Assembly: GCA_002914845.1 (NCBI GenBank)
Contig: JXTC01000033.1
Coordinates: forward strand, 648,034 to 712,033
From: Trema orientale
Taxonomy: Eukaryota > Streptophyta > Magnoliopsida > Rosales > Cannabaceae
Direction: 5' to 3'
DNA length: 64,000 nt
In this document: piece by piece, positions 33,439-45,252 of the stretch
Layout: each line of letters begins with the position of its first letter
Numbering within the stretch: the first letter of the stretch is position 1
Notes under the pieces: model-generated
Seen by the model: the letters and a program-made list of their open reading frames with translations, nothing else
Told to the model about the DNA's origin: nothing
Database searches by the model: none
Translations under genes and position numbers: made by a program

Positions 33439-36238
33439 ATGGCTCATGTTGGGGTTCATAATCATAAAGATAAGGAGTTGAGGATTCATGAAAGTTTGGA
33501 TGAGCTTGGGACTGATTTGGCAGACTATATAGCTGAACTATCAGAGACATCAGTGAAAGAGAGGGGTGTCTTTGCAGTAGCCTTATCTGGTGGTTCTCTT
33601 ATTGGCTTATTGGGGTATCAATGCCTTCCTTTTCCGACTTTTATTTAATTTGGTTTTATGATTTTGGTGTTTTTTGTTTAAATTTGTGGTGGAAAACAGA
33701 AAACTCTGTGAAGCTCCTTATAACAAGACTGTAGACTGGACCAAATGGTATATATTATGGGCTGATGAGCGTGTTGTGGCCAAAAACCATGCTGATAGCA
33801 ATTATAAGCTTGCCAAGGAGGGTTTTTTCTCCAAGGTTTCTTTCTTGACCTTCTTCCTCTTCTTCTTCCTTTTTATTTTCTTTTTCCTTTTAAGAACCAA
33901 GCCTGGTAAAAATGAAAGAAGATGATAATCTCTTTACTCTTGTCTTTTATAAGAGAATGAGCTGATTTAGGTGTTGCATATGGGCTTTAGTTTGTAATAT
34001 CAAAAAGGTAGCTTATATTGGTTTAGATATCTATTCAAATTCTACATTTTACTAAAGAAGTTAATTGACTTAAATGTATAATAGGTTCCAAATCTCTCCT
34101 TAACCAAGTTTTGCTAGAAAAAAATTGTTGTGGCATTTTTTTTTTGGCAGGCATTCAAATTTGGTAATTTTGCAGATGAATTTGGCTTGTGGCTAAGGGA
34201 AGGACCACATTAATAGTTTCTCTAGTCATTTATCTTTACATGATAAAGCAACAAGATGGCTACTTCAGTACACCTTCTCTTTAGAGAAAGTGTTTCCTTA
34301 ACCATAACTATATCATCTTTTTCCCTCTTGCGTTGATGATCTTCCGTTTTAATTTTTCTTTCCTGTCCTAAACTGAGTTCTATTGTCGTGTTCTTTGGGT
34401 TGGTTGCATTTCTTTTTCACCTTTCTGCTCCATCTTGGGTATAACCTCCAAGAATATTGCAGTTATACTTTTCTTCAACAACTTGACCCTCTTTTCTTCT
34501 CATTAGCGTGATAAAACTTCTTTTGCTCAAAATCAAATCATCCTGGATAAGAATAAATATAATGATAAATTGGTTGGTGAGGTTAAAAGTTTGTGATGTA
34601 TATTTGTGGCTGAATTTCTGTCTACATGATAAGGCCAGTTTATTTGAGAGCAGTAAAATTGTTAGTTATGAATATGATCCTCATGAAAGGAATATATGAA
34701 CTTCTAGCAATTTTTCATGGGTTGGTTTTGATTATGGAGAGTAAGCTTTATGTTGCTTGGGTTGAGATAATTTGAAGTAGATAATGAATCATTAAGCATT
34801 GTTGGGAAATTAACTTCTGAAATCGGTGAACTAGTTCTAAGTATGAATAATAAACTGAAGACTATCAATACTAATAGTCCCATAATGCAGGCTCCACATT
34901 GCTCACTTTCTACTCATTTATTATTACTTTTTCTAAAGTTGCAGACTTGATTTTATAGCTCTTTTGTTGACTTCTGAGTGCTGAGCACATTTTCCTCCAT
35001 AATGGCCTAATTGAGTGACAAGAGCAGCATTCCAATAAGCAAGTAAATAGGAAAATTATGGTGAGGATTAAATTCTGTGCTTATACAGGTAATGTTTAGT
35101 ATAGGTAGATAAGATTTCTTTTTTTTTTTTTTTTTTTTTTAGTATAGGTAGATAAGATTTTTAAAACTTATTGAATTGGAGCAGTTGAACTAATGTGGAA
35201 CCAGTGACATGACAGGAATAACCAATCTATTAGGCTGTTTGTAATTTCTTAGGTACCTACTTAAAAGTTAAAACAAATGACACTACCTACGCAATTCCTT
35301 TTTCCCCTGAAGTGAGATTAGTGTTCAACAGAGTTGACAGGGACATCTGTCCCCCAGTGCCTCAAATGCCAAAATTAGTTCTTTCTTCTTTTCTGTTTGT
35401 AAAGCCATGTACTATTCCTTTTTTAAGTTTAATATGTGTCCTTTCTTGATATAGAAAAGCCTTGCAATGATAAAGTAATTAGAAGGAAGGATAACAGAAT
35501 TGAGCTTCTATGTTAATTTGCTTTATTTTTTGAGAAAAATACTGAGAGGTCATGTTAACATTCTCATACCCTGTGTTCCCAAGAACTGCATACACAGGAT
35601 GCATCACTGTTTCATCTACTAGAAGTGAAAATTCTAACCAACACGGCAGTTTTTCTTTTGTTTGCTCGATGGGTAACTAGTTATACCCGTTCTAGATCTT
35701 TGTTGATGTTCCCATCATCTTTATTCTCATATGCTTATTACTGCAGGTACCAATTGTTCCGAGCCATGTGCATTCTATCAATGATTCTGTGTCAGCAGAG
35801 GAAGCTGCAAATGAGTATGAGTTCGTTATTCGTCAGTTAGTGAAATCTCGTGTGATCAGCGTGTCCGACACGAGTGACTGCCCCAAGTTTGACCTGATCC
35901 TTCTTGGAATAGGCCCGGATGGCCATGTTGCCTCTCTGTTCCCGAATCACCCGGTGCTTGATGAGAAAGATGAATGGGTAACATTCATTACTGACTCCCC
36001 CAAACCTCCACCTGAGAGGATCACTTTCACTTTGCCGGTCATCAACTCGGCGTCCAACGTGGTCGTAGTCGTGACAGGTGACAGCAAAGCTGATGCTGCA
36101 CACTTGGCAGTTGATGATGTTGGACCTGATAGCCCATTGGTACCTGCAAAGTTGGTCCAGCCAACAAAAGGGAAGCTGGTGTGGTTTTTGGACAAGCCAG
36201 CTGCCTCAAAACTTGAAGGTATTCAATTTTCAGAGTAG
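33439..36238 (+). CDS. PGL1: 6-phosphogluconolactonase, cytosolic type, 3 coding exons
   Basis: Predicted protein 267 aa. Exons: 33439-33614, 33700-33835, 35747-36238, totalling 804 nt. It hydrolyses 6-phosphogluconolactone in the oxidative pentose phosphate pathway. Family motifs seen are ALSGGS near residue 50, WADERVV near 88 and [13 protein letters not shown] at about 157-169. The length equals that of short plant PGL isoforms. There is no N-terminal transit peptide and no C-terminal SKL-type peroxisome signal (it ends QFSE), so a cytosolic location is inferred. A likely 5'-UTR intron runs 32784-33413 (TTT|GTAAGA to TTGGCAG|TACTAG). Intron 2 is 1.9 kb and carries a tail-only retroposon scar. 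The symbol assumes orthology to Arabidopsis PGL1; PGL2 is possible. Confidence 0.93.
35098..35160 (-). mobile_element. Tail-only retroposon insertion with 20-bp TSD
   Basis: The 20-mer AGTATAGGTAGATAAGATTT occurs at 35098-35117 and again, identically, at 35141-35160. Between them are only C plus 22 T. This fits a LINE/SINE-type insertion truncated to its poly(A) tail, inserted on the minus strand, in intron 2 of PGL. Confidence 0.75.
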
Positions 36239-36464
36239 GTTCAATCTCTTCATGCCCAAGTGTATGTTTGTATTTAGTGGAGGGATTAGACGCTTTGTGC
36301 TTCATTTTCTATTTCATTAGTTCCCTTTATTTTGTTCCTTTTGCTTTTGGGTTAAATTCTCCATTTTGCCTGGTCTTCCTTTCCTCTTTTTTTTTTTTTT
36401 TTTTTCTTTACTTTTTCGTTAGGGGGTTGGAGAAGTGTGATCATCCTTTTTGTAACTAGAGGTT

Positions 36465-36470
36465 AATAAA
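36465..36470 (+). terminator. Likely poly(A) signal of PGL
   Basis: AATAAA about 230 bp after the PGL stop codon, following a T-rich stretch with TTTTTGTAACT. Confidence 0.5.
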
Positions 36471-37465
36471 GCTGGGGCCTGAAAAGAAAAGCTCTCTCTT
36501 TCTCCTTATTGGAATTACTGAGGATAATCTCACTGGCAAGCCAGCACTTATGCAAAGACAATATACATTAAAATTGAAGCAGACACGAGGATATGACAAC
36601 ATTTATTGCTTCAGGACATTGTGGGTTAACAGATCAGAAATATTTTATAATTTGTTATTTTATCCGTTTAAGCTCTCATCAAAAGATTTGTCCCTCGGGA
36701 AACAAATAAAGAAATGACTGGTTACATTTATTAAGGCTCAGGTGAACACATCTTGTTTCAGGCAATTGTTAGCTGCATGTGGAAAACAAAGTAAACAAAA
36801 CCAAGTTTTGGAGGCTGGTGGACCAATAATATTCCATCTTAAATATATTGCAGTGCAGTCTAATACTACCTCACCTTTATTACTTAAAAAAAATAAAAAT
36901 AAATAGATAACAGGAACAAATATCAAATAACAAAGGTTGCCCAACTGCAGAGAATTTGACATCACACCCTTATCTTGAAATCAAATATTACTTTCTTCAC
37001 CTACTTTCAACCATCCTAAATTAATTAATGAAAGCTACATTACATCTTCAATCTTTTCCAAGATAGAGACTCCAAAGCGTGTGGAATTCACACTATTATT
37101 CCAATATCCATTAATTATTGCATTCCTATGTCAAAATTAGATATGTTGACGTCCCATTTTTCAGCTAAGAACTTCTAATAAATTAAATAACAAACACTTC
37201 TTCTTGACCAGAGCCACGCGAATCCTTGTCACCCCAGTTAGAATATTCTTCATAAGGATAGTTTGCCAACTTTAGAAGGCATAGTTTATGATGCCACGTT
37301 GAGCAAATTAACATTTCTTTTGGTTGATGGCACAAAGAAGTTCTAAAAGAATTGTGAGATTGTGATCTATCAATGGAGTGGTTCAGAATTAAAGTTACAT
37401 CCCAGTTGTCCCAAAAACGAAAAAAAAAACTCGAAACTTTACAGGAGGGAAAATTTTCAGCCTCT
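36471..37465. other. Convergent intergenic region between PGL and FLN2
   Basis: Contains the 3' flanks of two convergent genes. ORFs here are short and AT-driven. Part of 37150-37465 may be FLN2 3' UTR. Confidence 0.4.
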
Positions 37466-40289
37466 CTAGGGAGTGTAACAGCATAAATTATACTTAATAT
37501 GAGTGCTAACAACCAGGATCAACTGANNNNNNNNNNNCTCTACTATTGTGCGGTATTCCTTTTCTGTTATTGACCTTATGCCATATTCATCAGGAACCAC
37601 TTCTTCTTCCATACCTTCTTTTGGAGGGAAGCCACGCTCTCTTCCAAGAGCCCATTGATCTATGACCCCACAATTAATTGCATACTTGATTGTGTGCTCT
37701 AAGTAGCCTTTATCAGTAATTAGTTCTAGCTGAACGGTCAACATTCTCAGGAATGCTGAAAAGAAGTCACCAAGAAATTAAGTATCATCCTAGAATTTTC
37801 AGAACATAAATAAATGCAATGTTACTCATTCTTAAATATATTATATACATGTATACATGTGTATATTTTATCAATGATCATCAAAAGTTGAAATAAGAGT
37901 CTAGAAGTGGTTCAACACAATCATCAATAACTAAAAGGAAGAAATTCTTGTGCTCAAAGAATAGTACCTGCAACAATGCCATCTCCAGACGCTGACATAT
38001 CACTAGTAAAAGGAGTAAGGTGAGGGTCTTCCATTCCATTAACAGCGCCATTGTGCTCCGCGGTGTAGTAGTGTATCTTAGAAGTCCCATTTGTCACGAA
38101 CAATACCTTGAGATTTTCGTGCCAAAGAGGTTTGATTACTTCTGGTTTGTAATGAACAAATTTAGATCTGGCATTGTTTTTGGTGTCAAATTCCTCCGTG
38201 GGTGTGATTCCACATAGGAATTCAAGTTCTTGCTTAGTAACTTCGATAATATCGGCAAGATTCCACACTTGTTGTACGAATGTCTTGGCTTCTTCACTAG
38301 ATTGCCACAGTGGCAAAGGAAGGTTTACATCATAGAAAATAACTCCTCCTAACTTCTTTGAAATCTTGATTGCTCGCAATGTAGTCGATCTCATGTTTGG
38401 ATCAAGCAGAGAATGTGTGCTGAAATAGAACATCTTTGCCTGAACAATAAGTTGTCAACAGTAAGTTAAACAGACAAAACAAACTTTCAAGAAGATGAAA
38501 ATTCAAAAGATATTAAGTAATGAAATCAAACAACTTAATACGTGTTTCCCAACTTTAAATCAAGCAATAATTCTTCCAGGCTGACATTTATGTAAGAAAA
38601 AGGGGCTAGTTTTAAGCAGAATTCAGGTCTTTGGAAGCCCATGACAAACTAAATCCAAACAAAGGGATGGCAATGATAAACAATCCTTCTGCATTTCAAT
38701 TTGATGGATAAAAGGAAAAAACTAAATGCTGGATGATCTAATCAGAGACACACTGGTCAGCTAGTTCCAACTTCCAAGTTCAATTCCCATCGACGAATTA
38801 CTCATGGACAAAAAATACACGACATCAACCAATTGGCAGTCGTTATCGATATGATGCTGGGACCAACTGACTGAAATCTTTTACCTCCTTCAAAACATCA
38901 ATATTGATTTCAGACTTCGATAAAGAATCCTCTGCACAAGGTTTGACACAAGTTGTTCTCATGCGGCCCCTTTTGCTAACTTTCATATGTGATACTGCTG
39001 TTGTCCTTGTACTATCGATGCGAACTGATCTGGTCTGAACATTGTTGATATTCATATAATACAGCATGGCCTCACCATAGTCATCACTCCCAAGTTTCCC
39101 CATGAAAGCAACTTTACCACCTAAGCTCGCAAGAGCAATTGCAACACTTCCCGCTGATCCGCCTGGAGCCCTTACAAACTTTTCAGGAGCCCACAATGCA
39201 TCTTTCATTCTTTCGTGTATTTCATAGTCGATTAGTCTGTTTGCTGGCCGTCCTGATGGCACAAAAGCATGTTGTGCAGCTCCAAAGCAACAAACCAGAG
39301 GGGGCCAGCCATATGTGAAGCTAATATCCTCTCCCTCATCTATTTTTAAGTCTTCTTCACTCTCATCCTCTAGATTTGCCAAAAAAGTTGACTCCTCAGG
39401 TTCACTCATTTCAGCTTCATTAACCAAATCTTGACTATCAGCATCATCTTTCTGCTTAGTCTTCCTCCTCCTAACCTTCTTCTCAGTTTTCACTTCCTCC
39501 GAGCTACTAGAAGCAGAAGAAGCTGTATACAATTGAGTTAACAGGTTCAGTGCTAACCAATGGAGATTTTCATTAGGACTTACTAAACATATAAATACTA
39601 AAACTAACGAGACTTGCATACAACAAAAGCAATACCTTTCTTTCGAGTCCTTCGTGGAGACTTCTTGGAATCCTTACTAGACACAGAAACTACGCTATCA
39701 ACACTCTCCCCATCAGTAGTTACCTCCAATTCAGAATTCTCCCCTGGGGTTTCCTTTGCCGCTTTCTTCCGAGTTCGTTTAGAAGTCCTAGATGTCTTCT
39801 TTTTCACCACAACCTCATCCCCATCCGGTGCTTCCAGTGCCAAATCCTCTACAGCTTTCTTTCTAGCTGCAACACCCCATTTGTTATTCTGCAACCTAAA
39901 GCCCTGAAGTTGCACAAGTTTCCGCAACGGATTATGCAACGGCCAATTTGAGTGGCACCTGCATATTCCAGTCAGAAAATCTCACCATTTTTTTGAAACC
40001 ATTAACAACAACTGTCTGAACCTGAGCTAGCTAAGTGAGGACTAAAATTCATTAAGCTATACTTCATTTCAGGGTTTTAGAGGTTTATGTAAGTAATCCA
40101 TCTCAAACCCAACAAGGAATTCCAGTTCTTTATACAGAGTTCGCTTGAACATAACCAAAGCAATATAATGGCTATCAATATATAGACATAAGCTTCTTAC
40201 CAAATGCAAAACAATGAAAGATAAAGAATTAGACAGAGAAAAGAGAACCTGGGTAGCGAGAGAAACTGAGTGAAAGAGAGAGACGCCAT
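37466..40289 (-). CDS. FLN2: Fructokinase-like protein 2 (plastid pfkB-family, PEP-associated), 5 exons, last exon gapped
   Basis: Exons in transcript order: 40289-40249, 39958-39636, 39522-38885, 38439-37968, 37755 to about 37466. About 564 aa are readable before the run of N. Residues 1-50 look like a plastid transit peptide. Residues 60-190 are Lys/Arg-rich and then acidic (KRTRKK, RRTRKK, EESEED). The pfkB fold starts at about 192 (YGWPPLVCCFG). The vicinal cysteines C199-C200 correspond to the FLN pair reported to interact with thioredoxin z. GGSAGSVAIALASLGG is the sugar-kinase glycine-rich segment. At the catalytic site the usual GAGD is replaced by A-S-G-D (484-487), in line with FLNs being non-catalytic partners of the plastid-encoded RNA polymerase. 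Exon 5 is in frame up to the gap. The stop at 37466-37468 is provisional because the frame across the gap is unknown. Confidence 0.88.
37527..37537. other. Assembly gap (11 N)
   Basis: Eleven N interrupt the last FLN2 exon. The true number of missing bases is unknown, so the C-terminal residues of FLN2 after this point are unreliable. Confidence 0.95.
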
Positions 40290-41984
40290 AGATGGAGCTA
40301 AAGAGAGCTAATCTCAGCTGCCCTCAACTCAACCAATTCCAAAATCTTCTCTTCTGTAATCCTCTTCGGCGGTGGGAGAGAGAGGGAGAGTAGTAGTCCG
40401 GGGTTTAAGACTTGGACAAATTACCCCTACCCCTTGTCTTTTGCCAAATATAACACTTTGCCCCAATATAATTGACCTTGACATATTTTACCCCAAATTT
40501 GGCAGAAGTTTTATCACTTTGCCCCAAAAGTAAACGGCGTTAACAATAATTTTGCTTAACAATTTTTCGAAAAAGAAAAAGAAAAAGAACAGTTGTCTTC
40601 TAGAGAAAGCGTGGAGCAATGGTGAAGGTGTCTCGAGTGCTTGCCTTCTCAGCTCGCAGACGCTCTCTTTCACGGCCTCCTCCCTCGTCGTTTCCTCTTC
40701 CCTTCTTTGCCTGAGTACGTCTTTTTTTTCCTTTTTTTTTTTTTGAATCAGAGCTTTTTTTTTTTTTTTTAATTTCTGATCAGACCCAGAACCGATTTTC
40801 TCCAAAGAGTGGTTATATATCGATCCTAAAGGTTCAAAGCTATGAAATCTTAAATGGGTTTCAAGAATATTTTGTAGAGTTTTCAAAAGAAGTGTGGAAG
40901 GGGTTGATCTAAGAGGCCAAGACTTTACCATTGCAGAATAGATGGCTTATATTGGAGCCTTTCTTTTTTTTCTTTTTTTTTTTTCCCCCCTCATGTTTTT
41001 TGAATGTTGCCGATTACCATAGGCTCGTCAGCTCTGCTTTTTGGGTTATTACTGAGCTTTGGTTAGTTTGATTAATGGTGGGATTTAGATTAGGATTCAT
41101 TAGAGTACATTATAAGGCTGGTCAAGGGGCATTAAAAATATTGAGCACATAATAATGATAGCTTGTTTTTTTTCCTTTTTATTTGTTTTCAAAATGGGTC
41201 TTCATTACCATTTTCATGGAGTTTTTATTTGTACAACAAACAAATAAACAAGGGCAAAACCAAACGTAAGGGAACTGTGTTAGCGGGAGGGACAGACAGA
41301 ACACCAAAGATGAGGGGCTTTACTCTACTTTATTTCCTAGACCACTTCACGTGTGAAATGACCAAAACGACACTTAATCTGGCTTCACTTAATGAAAATC
41401 CGACGGTCGTGAAACTGCCACGTTTCTTAGTATTCTCTTGAGAGAGGACCCGAACCAAAGCAGTTGGCGTTGTTCTACTTCTCACGCCGCAATTTTTTTC
41501 TGTATATTTGTCCGGCTAATCTAAAAGGTACCCATTACTCTCTGTTGGGAAAGAAAGAAAGCAAAGCAGTTGAAATTTCTCCGTCGTTTTGCTCAGTTCT
41601 ATTTATTATCTTTTCATTGACATAACATGATTCCTTTTGCCATCTCTGTCTCCTTGAATATATCTGTATATATACACAAGTATTAGGCCTTTGTGAGTCA
41701 CTAGATTTTTGTTTAGTGAATTTCCTGTAATAGTCATTTCTTTCTGCTTAGCATGTTTGAACTGTGTTTCTCCTTTCTTTTGATCTAATGGGTATAATGA
41801 GTTCTACGTGCTTTTTTTTGTTTTAAATGGGCAAAGCAATATCTTAACAAAGAGTTCAAATGTTCATTTGTGTGGTATTAGACAACTGCATATGGAAGTT
41901 TTGATATGGGTATTGTGCAACTATAGGTTGAGGAGTAGAATAACATCAACTTCAGTATCACTTTGATTAGGAGCCACTTCTGAC
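40290..41984. promoter_or_regulatory. Divergent FLN2 / HPPK-DHPS intergenic region
   Basis: The two genes are head to head about 1.7 kb apart. The FLN2 side has a GA-rich stretch at 40376-40400. A GC-richer, CT-rich block at 40615-40715 could be a first exon and encodes a 31-codon ORF. A likely 5'-UTR donor AAAAG|GTACCC lies at 41528, with acceptors at 41926 or 41954. No certain TATA box was identified. Confidence 0.45.
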
Positions 41985-43785
41985 ATGAACATATTCAAGC
42001 AGCTCTTGCCCAGCAAATACGGATTAAATGGTGTCACAAAGCGTTGTAAAGGTAACTTTTTAACACAATTTTGCTGAGTCCATAGAATGCATTGTGCTGA
42101 CTGTTATATTATTTGCCTTGAAAAAGAGATTGAATCTTTTTAGATGCTATGGTGAATAGGATTAGAATTTACTTTATAATGGGATATCTTTCTAATGAAT
42201 TTTATTAGACGTCCTTGAAGCTAAATGTATAATATTCTACGTATTAAGGCTTTTGAGGGGGAGGAGATAAAATTAGCCAGTATCCTGATGGTACTTTTTG
42301 TTTCATTTTCATACAGTATCATGTTTCTCCTCCCTCCAATCATCGGCAAACGCAAGGGTGGAAGTTCATTCTCAGGAGCAAGAAGTAGTGATCGCTATAG
42401 GCAGCAATGTAGGTGACAGACTGCATAATTTCAATGAAGCCTTGCGGTTAATGAAAAGATCTGGAATAGACATCGTAAGACACGGTTGTCTATATGAGAC
42501 AGCACCAGCCTATGTGACTGATCAGCCTCACTTTCTCAATTCTGCCGTTAGAGCTTTTACAAAACTTGGACCTCATGAGTTATTGGGAGCACTTAAGAAA
42601 ATTGAGAAGGACATGGGTCGTACTGGTGGTATAAGGTATGGACCGAGGCCAATTGATTTAGACATATTGTTCTATGGAAACTTTAGGGTCAATTCTGATG
42701 TTCTTACCATCCCACATGAAAGAATTTGGGAAAGACCATTTGTAATAGCCCCATTGATGGATTTACTGGGATTAGCTATCGAGAATGATACAGTTGCTTA
42801 CTGGCATTCTTTTTCTTGTCATTCTAATGGGCTTTTTGAATCCTGGGAAAAATTAGGTGGTGATTCTGTAATTGGAAATGAAGGTATGAAGAGAGTTTTG
42901 CCCATCAATAATTCCTTGTGGGACTGGTCTCAGAAGACCTCAGTCATGGGTATCCTTAATCTAACCCCAGATAGTTTTAGTGACGGAGGAAAGTTTCAAT
43001 CTATAAAGGATGCAGTCTCTCAAGTCCGCTTGATGATTTCAGAAGGTGCAGATATGATTGACATCGGTGCGCAATCTACACGTCCAATGGCCTCTAGGAT
43101 TTCCCCTGAAGAAGAAATGGACAGACTAATTCCTGTTTTAGAAGCCATTCTTGAATTGCCTGAAGTAGAGGGAAAACTTGTATCTGTAGATACTTTTTAC
43201 TCGAAAGTTGCTTCAGAAGCAGTCAGCAGAGGGGCTCATATTGTGAATGATATATCTTCCGGGCAGTTAGATTCGGACATGTTTAGGGTTGTTGCCGACC
43301 TTGGGGTTCCTTATATTGCAATGCACATGAGGGGGGACCCATCAACTATGCAGAGTAGTGTAAACTTGCAATATGATAATGTCTGTAAGCAGGTCGCTAC
43401 TGAGCTGTACTTTAGGTTGAGAGATGCAGAATTATCTGGTATCCCAGCTTGGAGGATAATCATTGACCCTGGAATTGGATTCTCAAAGAATACTGAACAA
43501 AATTTGGATATTCTTTTGGAGTTGCCGAACATTCGAACAGAGATTGCAAAGAAGAGTCTGGCCTTGTCTCATGCACCTTTACTTTTAGGACCTTCTAGGA
43601 AGAAATTTTTAGGTGAAATATGTTCTCGCCCTGCTGCAGATGAGAGAGACCCTGCTACTGTTGCTTCTGTCGCTGCTGGAGTTTTGGCTGGTGCCAACAT
43701 TGTGAGAGTGCATAACGTGAGGGATAATCTAGACGCTGTGAAGCTATGTGATGCAATGTTGAGACGGAAGAGATCAGTTGCATAA
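41985..43785 (+). CDS. Bifunctional HPPK/DHPS (dihydropterin pyrophosphokinase / dihydropteroate synthase), 2 coding exons
   Basis: Predicted protein 511 aa. Exons 41985-42051 and 42317-43785 (1536 nt). The first exon starts at the first ATG after an in-frame TGA, and its 22 codons (MNIFKQLLPSKYG...) have the basic, amphipathic look of a mitochondrial presequence. The HPPK domain is about 45-175: AIGSNVGDR, ETAPAYVTDQPHFLNSAV and the metal/ATP motif RYGPRPIDLDILFYG. DHPS is about 230-510: MGILNLTPDSFSDGG, DIGAQSTRP, VSVDTF, NDIS, DPGIGFSKN and GPSRKKF. All expected DHPS substrate loops are present. It catalyses two consecutive steps of folate synthesis. A conventional ORF reading would start at 42298 inside the intron, but the AG at 42315-42316 and the presequence favour the spliced start. 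Whether the product is mitochondrial or cytosolic needs transcript evidence. Confidence 0.93.
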
Positions 43786-45252
43786 TATTAGGAGATGTGG
43801 CAAAATTTTGCCATTTTCTCGTATGCAAAAAACGTGCTTCATATTCTTTCCACATTTATCCAGATCAGGCTTGAAAGATGAGGGAAATTTTTTTTTTAAC
43901 TTCCATGGAACAAATCGTTGTTTAACATATGCTTTGCAGCGTGAGTTTGTTTGTGAAGTGTGATTTTGTTTATGAAGTTAACATGAGGGTGCAAACTAGC
44001 GTATGGTATTTTCCAAACCTTCTGTACCTTTTTTACTTTTTCATGTCAAAGATGTACAGATCAGAATTTTGTGGTGGAGTGAACTTATTCTTTTCTGTTG
44101 AACTGTTTGCTGGGAAGGAAGGATGGACCAAATTGTCAACTTTCAATATGTTCAATTCGCCGGTAATGCAGCAAATGTACGAGGATGCGGGTCTGTCGTT
44201 GTAACAGTACAAGTGAATTGAAAAGGCAGAAAAGTACAGGAGAGTGAAGAGAATCATATCAGTTCATAATAACACAATTATACTGGATTAGCAAGGACAA
44301 AGGAAGAGGATCACTAGACTTTCTGGTCTGGTTGAAGATTTTCCTTTTCAGTTTCTACCTGAACTCTTGAGCAAAGCCATTCTAGTTTCTACCTGGCCAT
44401 ATGTCCTGCTTAGTCAGTTGCGTATCAGTAAGCCTGATTCTAACAATACAAACAGGCGCGTAGCATCTGTTTTCAACAAATATGGTGAGTGAGGTGCCTG
44501 TCTGGCTGATGAAACGCGTACTCAAAATGTCCATCGTGCCTACAAGGTCAGTTCCAGTCCAGGGCTTTGATGGAGAAACGCGCACTTTGTCATTTCAGAT
44601 GCGATCGATTATTATTCTTTCCCTCGTCTAGACACTACACATGAGGAAGATGCAAATTGAAACCAATTCTTTTCACAATTCTGGAAATACTTTGAGCTTT
44701 CTTCACATTCCTTGTGTTCATACCATGAAAAATGAAAAGAGCAAGACTTTTCTAGCACTCACAGTGGGTCTGTTTTTGGTGTTGGATTCATGGCAATAGC
44801 ATGCTATTTAATAGGGGCATCAATGAATAAATTAGCCTCACAAAGCAAAAATATATGGACGGAAAGCCACTCTCACGCTATGACTACGAGAGCTGTTTTC
44901 TTCAACTCCTAAGTACAATATTCAAATAGCAAGAGGCAAAAACAAAAGCTAAAAACTGCTAAGTACAATATTCAAATAGCAATTGGAGTCATGGTCCACC
45001 CATGAAGCAGATAATTTGCTATAAAGTCAAAGTTCCACAAACAAAATTTCATGAGAAAGATACCGCTCAATTACACTTGACCGTAGACACACAAGCCTCC
45101 AATCATCAGTTTCTGTCAAGTAAAACTGCTCTGTAATGTATTAATCGAAGCATCTGTTTCACGCAAATAATTGTACAGACTACTAACATTTCACAAAAAG
45201 GAATGGCAGAATTTCCACAATGTGTTCTCATATTAAACTGATGCTTGTTAGT
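43786..45252. other. Convergent intergenic region, no further gene
   Basis: Contains the 3' flanks of HPPK/DHPS (+) and the RRM gene (-). Several 60-90-codon ORFs exist on both strands, but none has a recognisable domain or a plausible gene structure. A direct repeat CTAAGTACAATATTCAAATA occurs at about 44909 and 44958. Confidence 0.45.

Noticed and set aside
40488..40931. 147-codon minus-strand ORF
   Set aside because: Poly-Lys and poly-Phe runs come from T/A homopolymers; no recognisable protein.
42298..42316. ATG at 42298 as the HPPK/DHPS start
   Set aside because: It lies in the 3' end of an intron (polypyrimidine tract and CATACAG acceptor); splicing from 41985-42051 keeps frame and adds a presequence.
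44382..44585. 67-codon minus-strand ORF and possible box C/D snoRNA (TGATGA at about 44508)
   Set aside because: No paired D box at the right distance and no protein similarity; left as intergenic.
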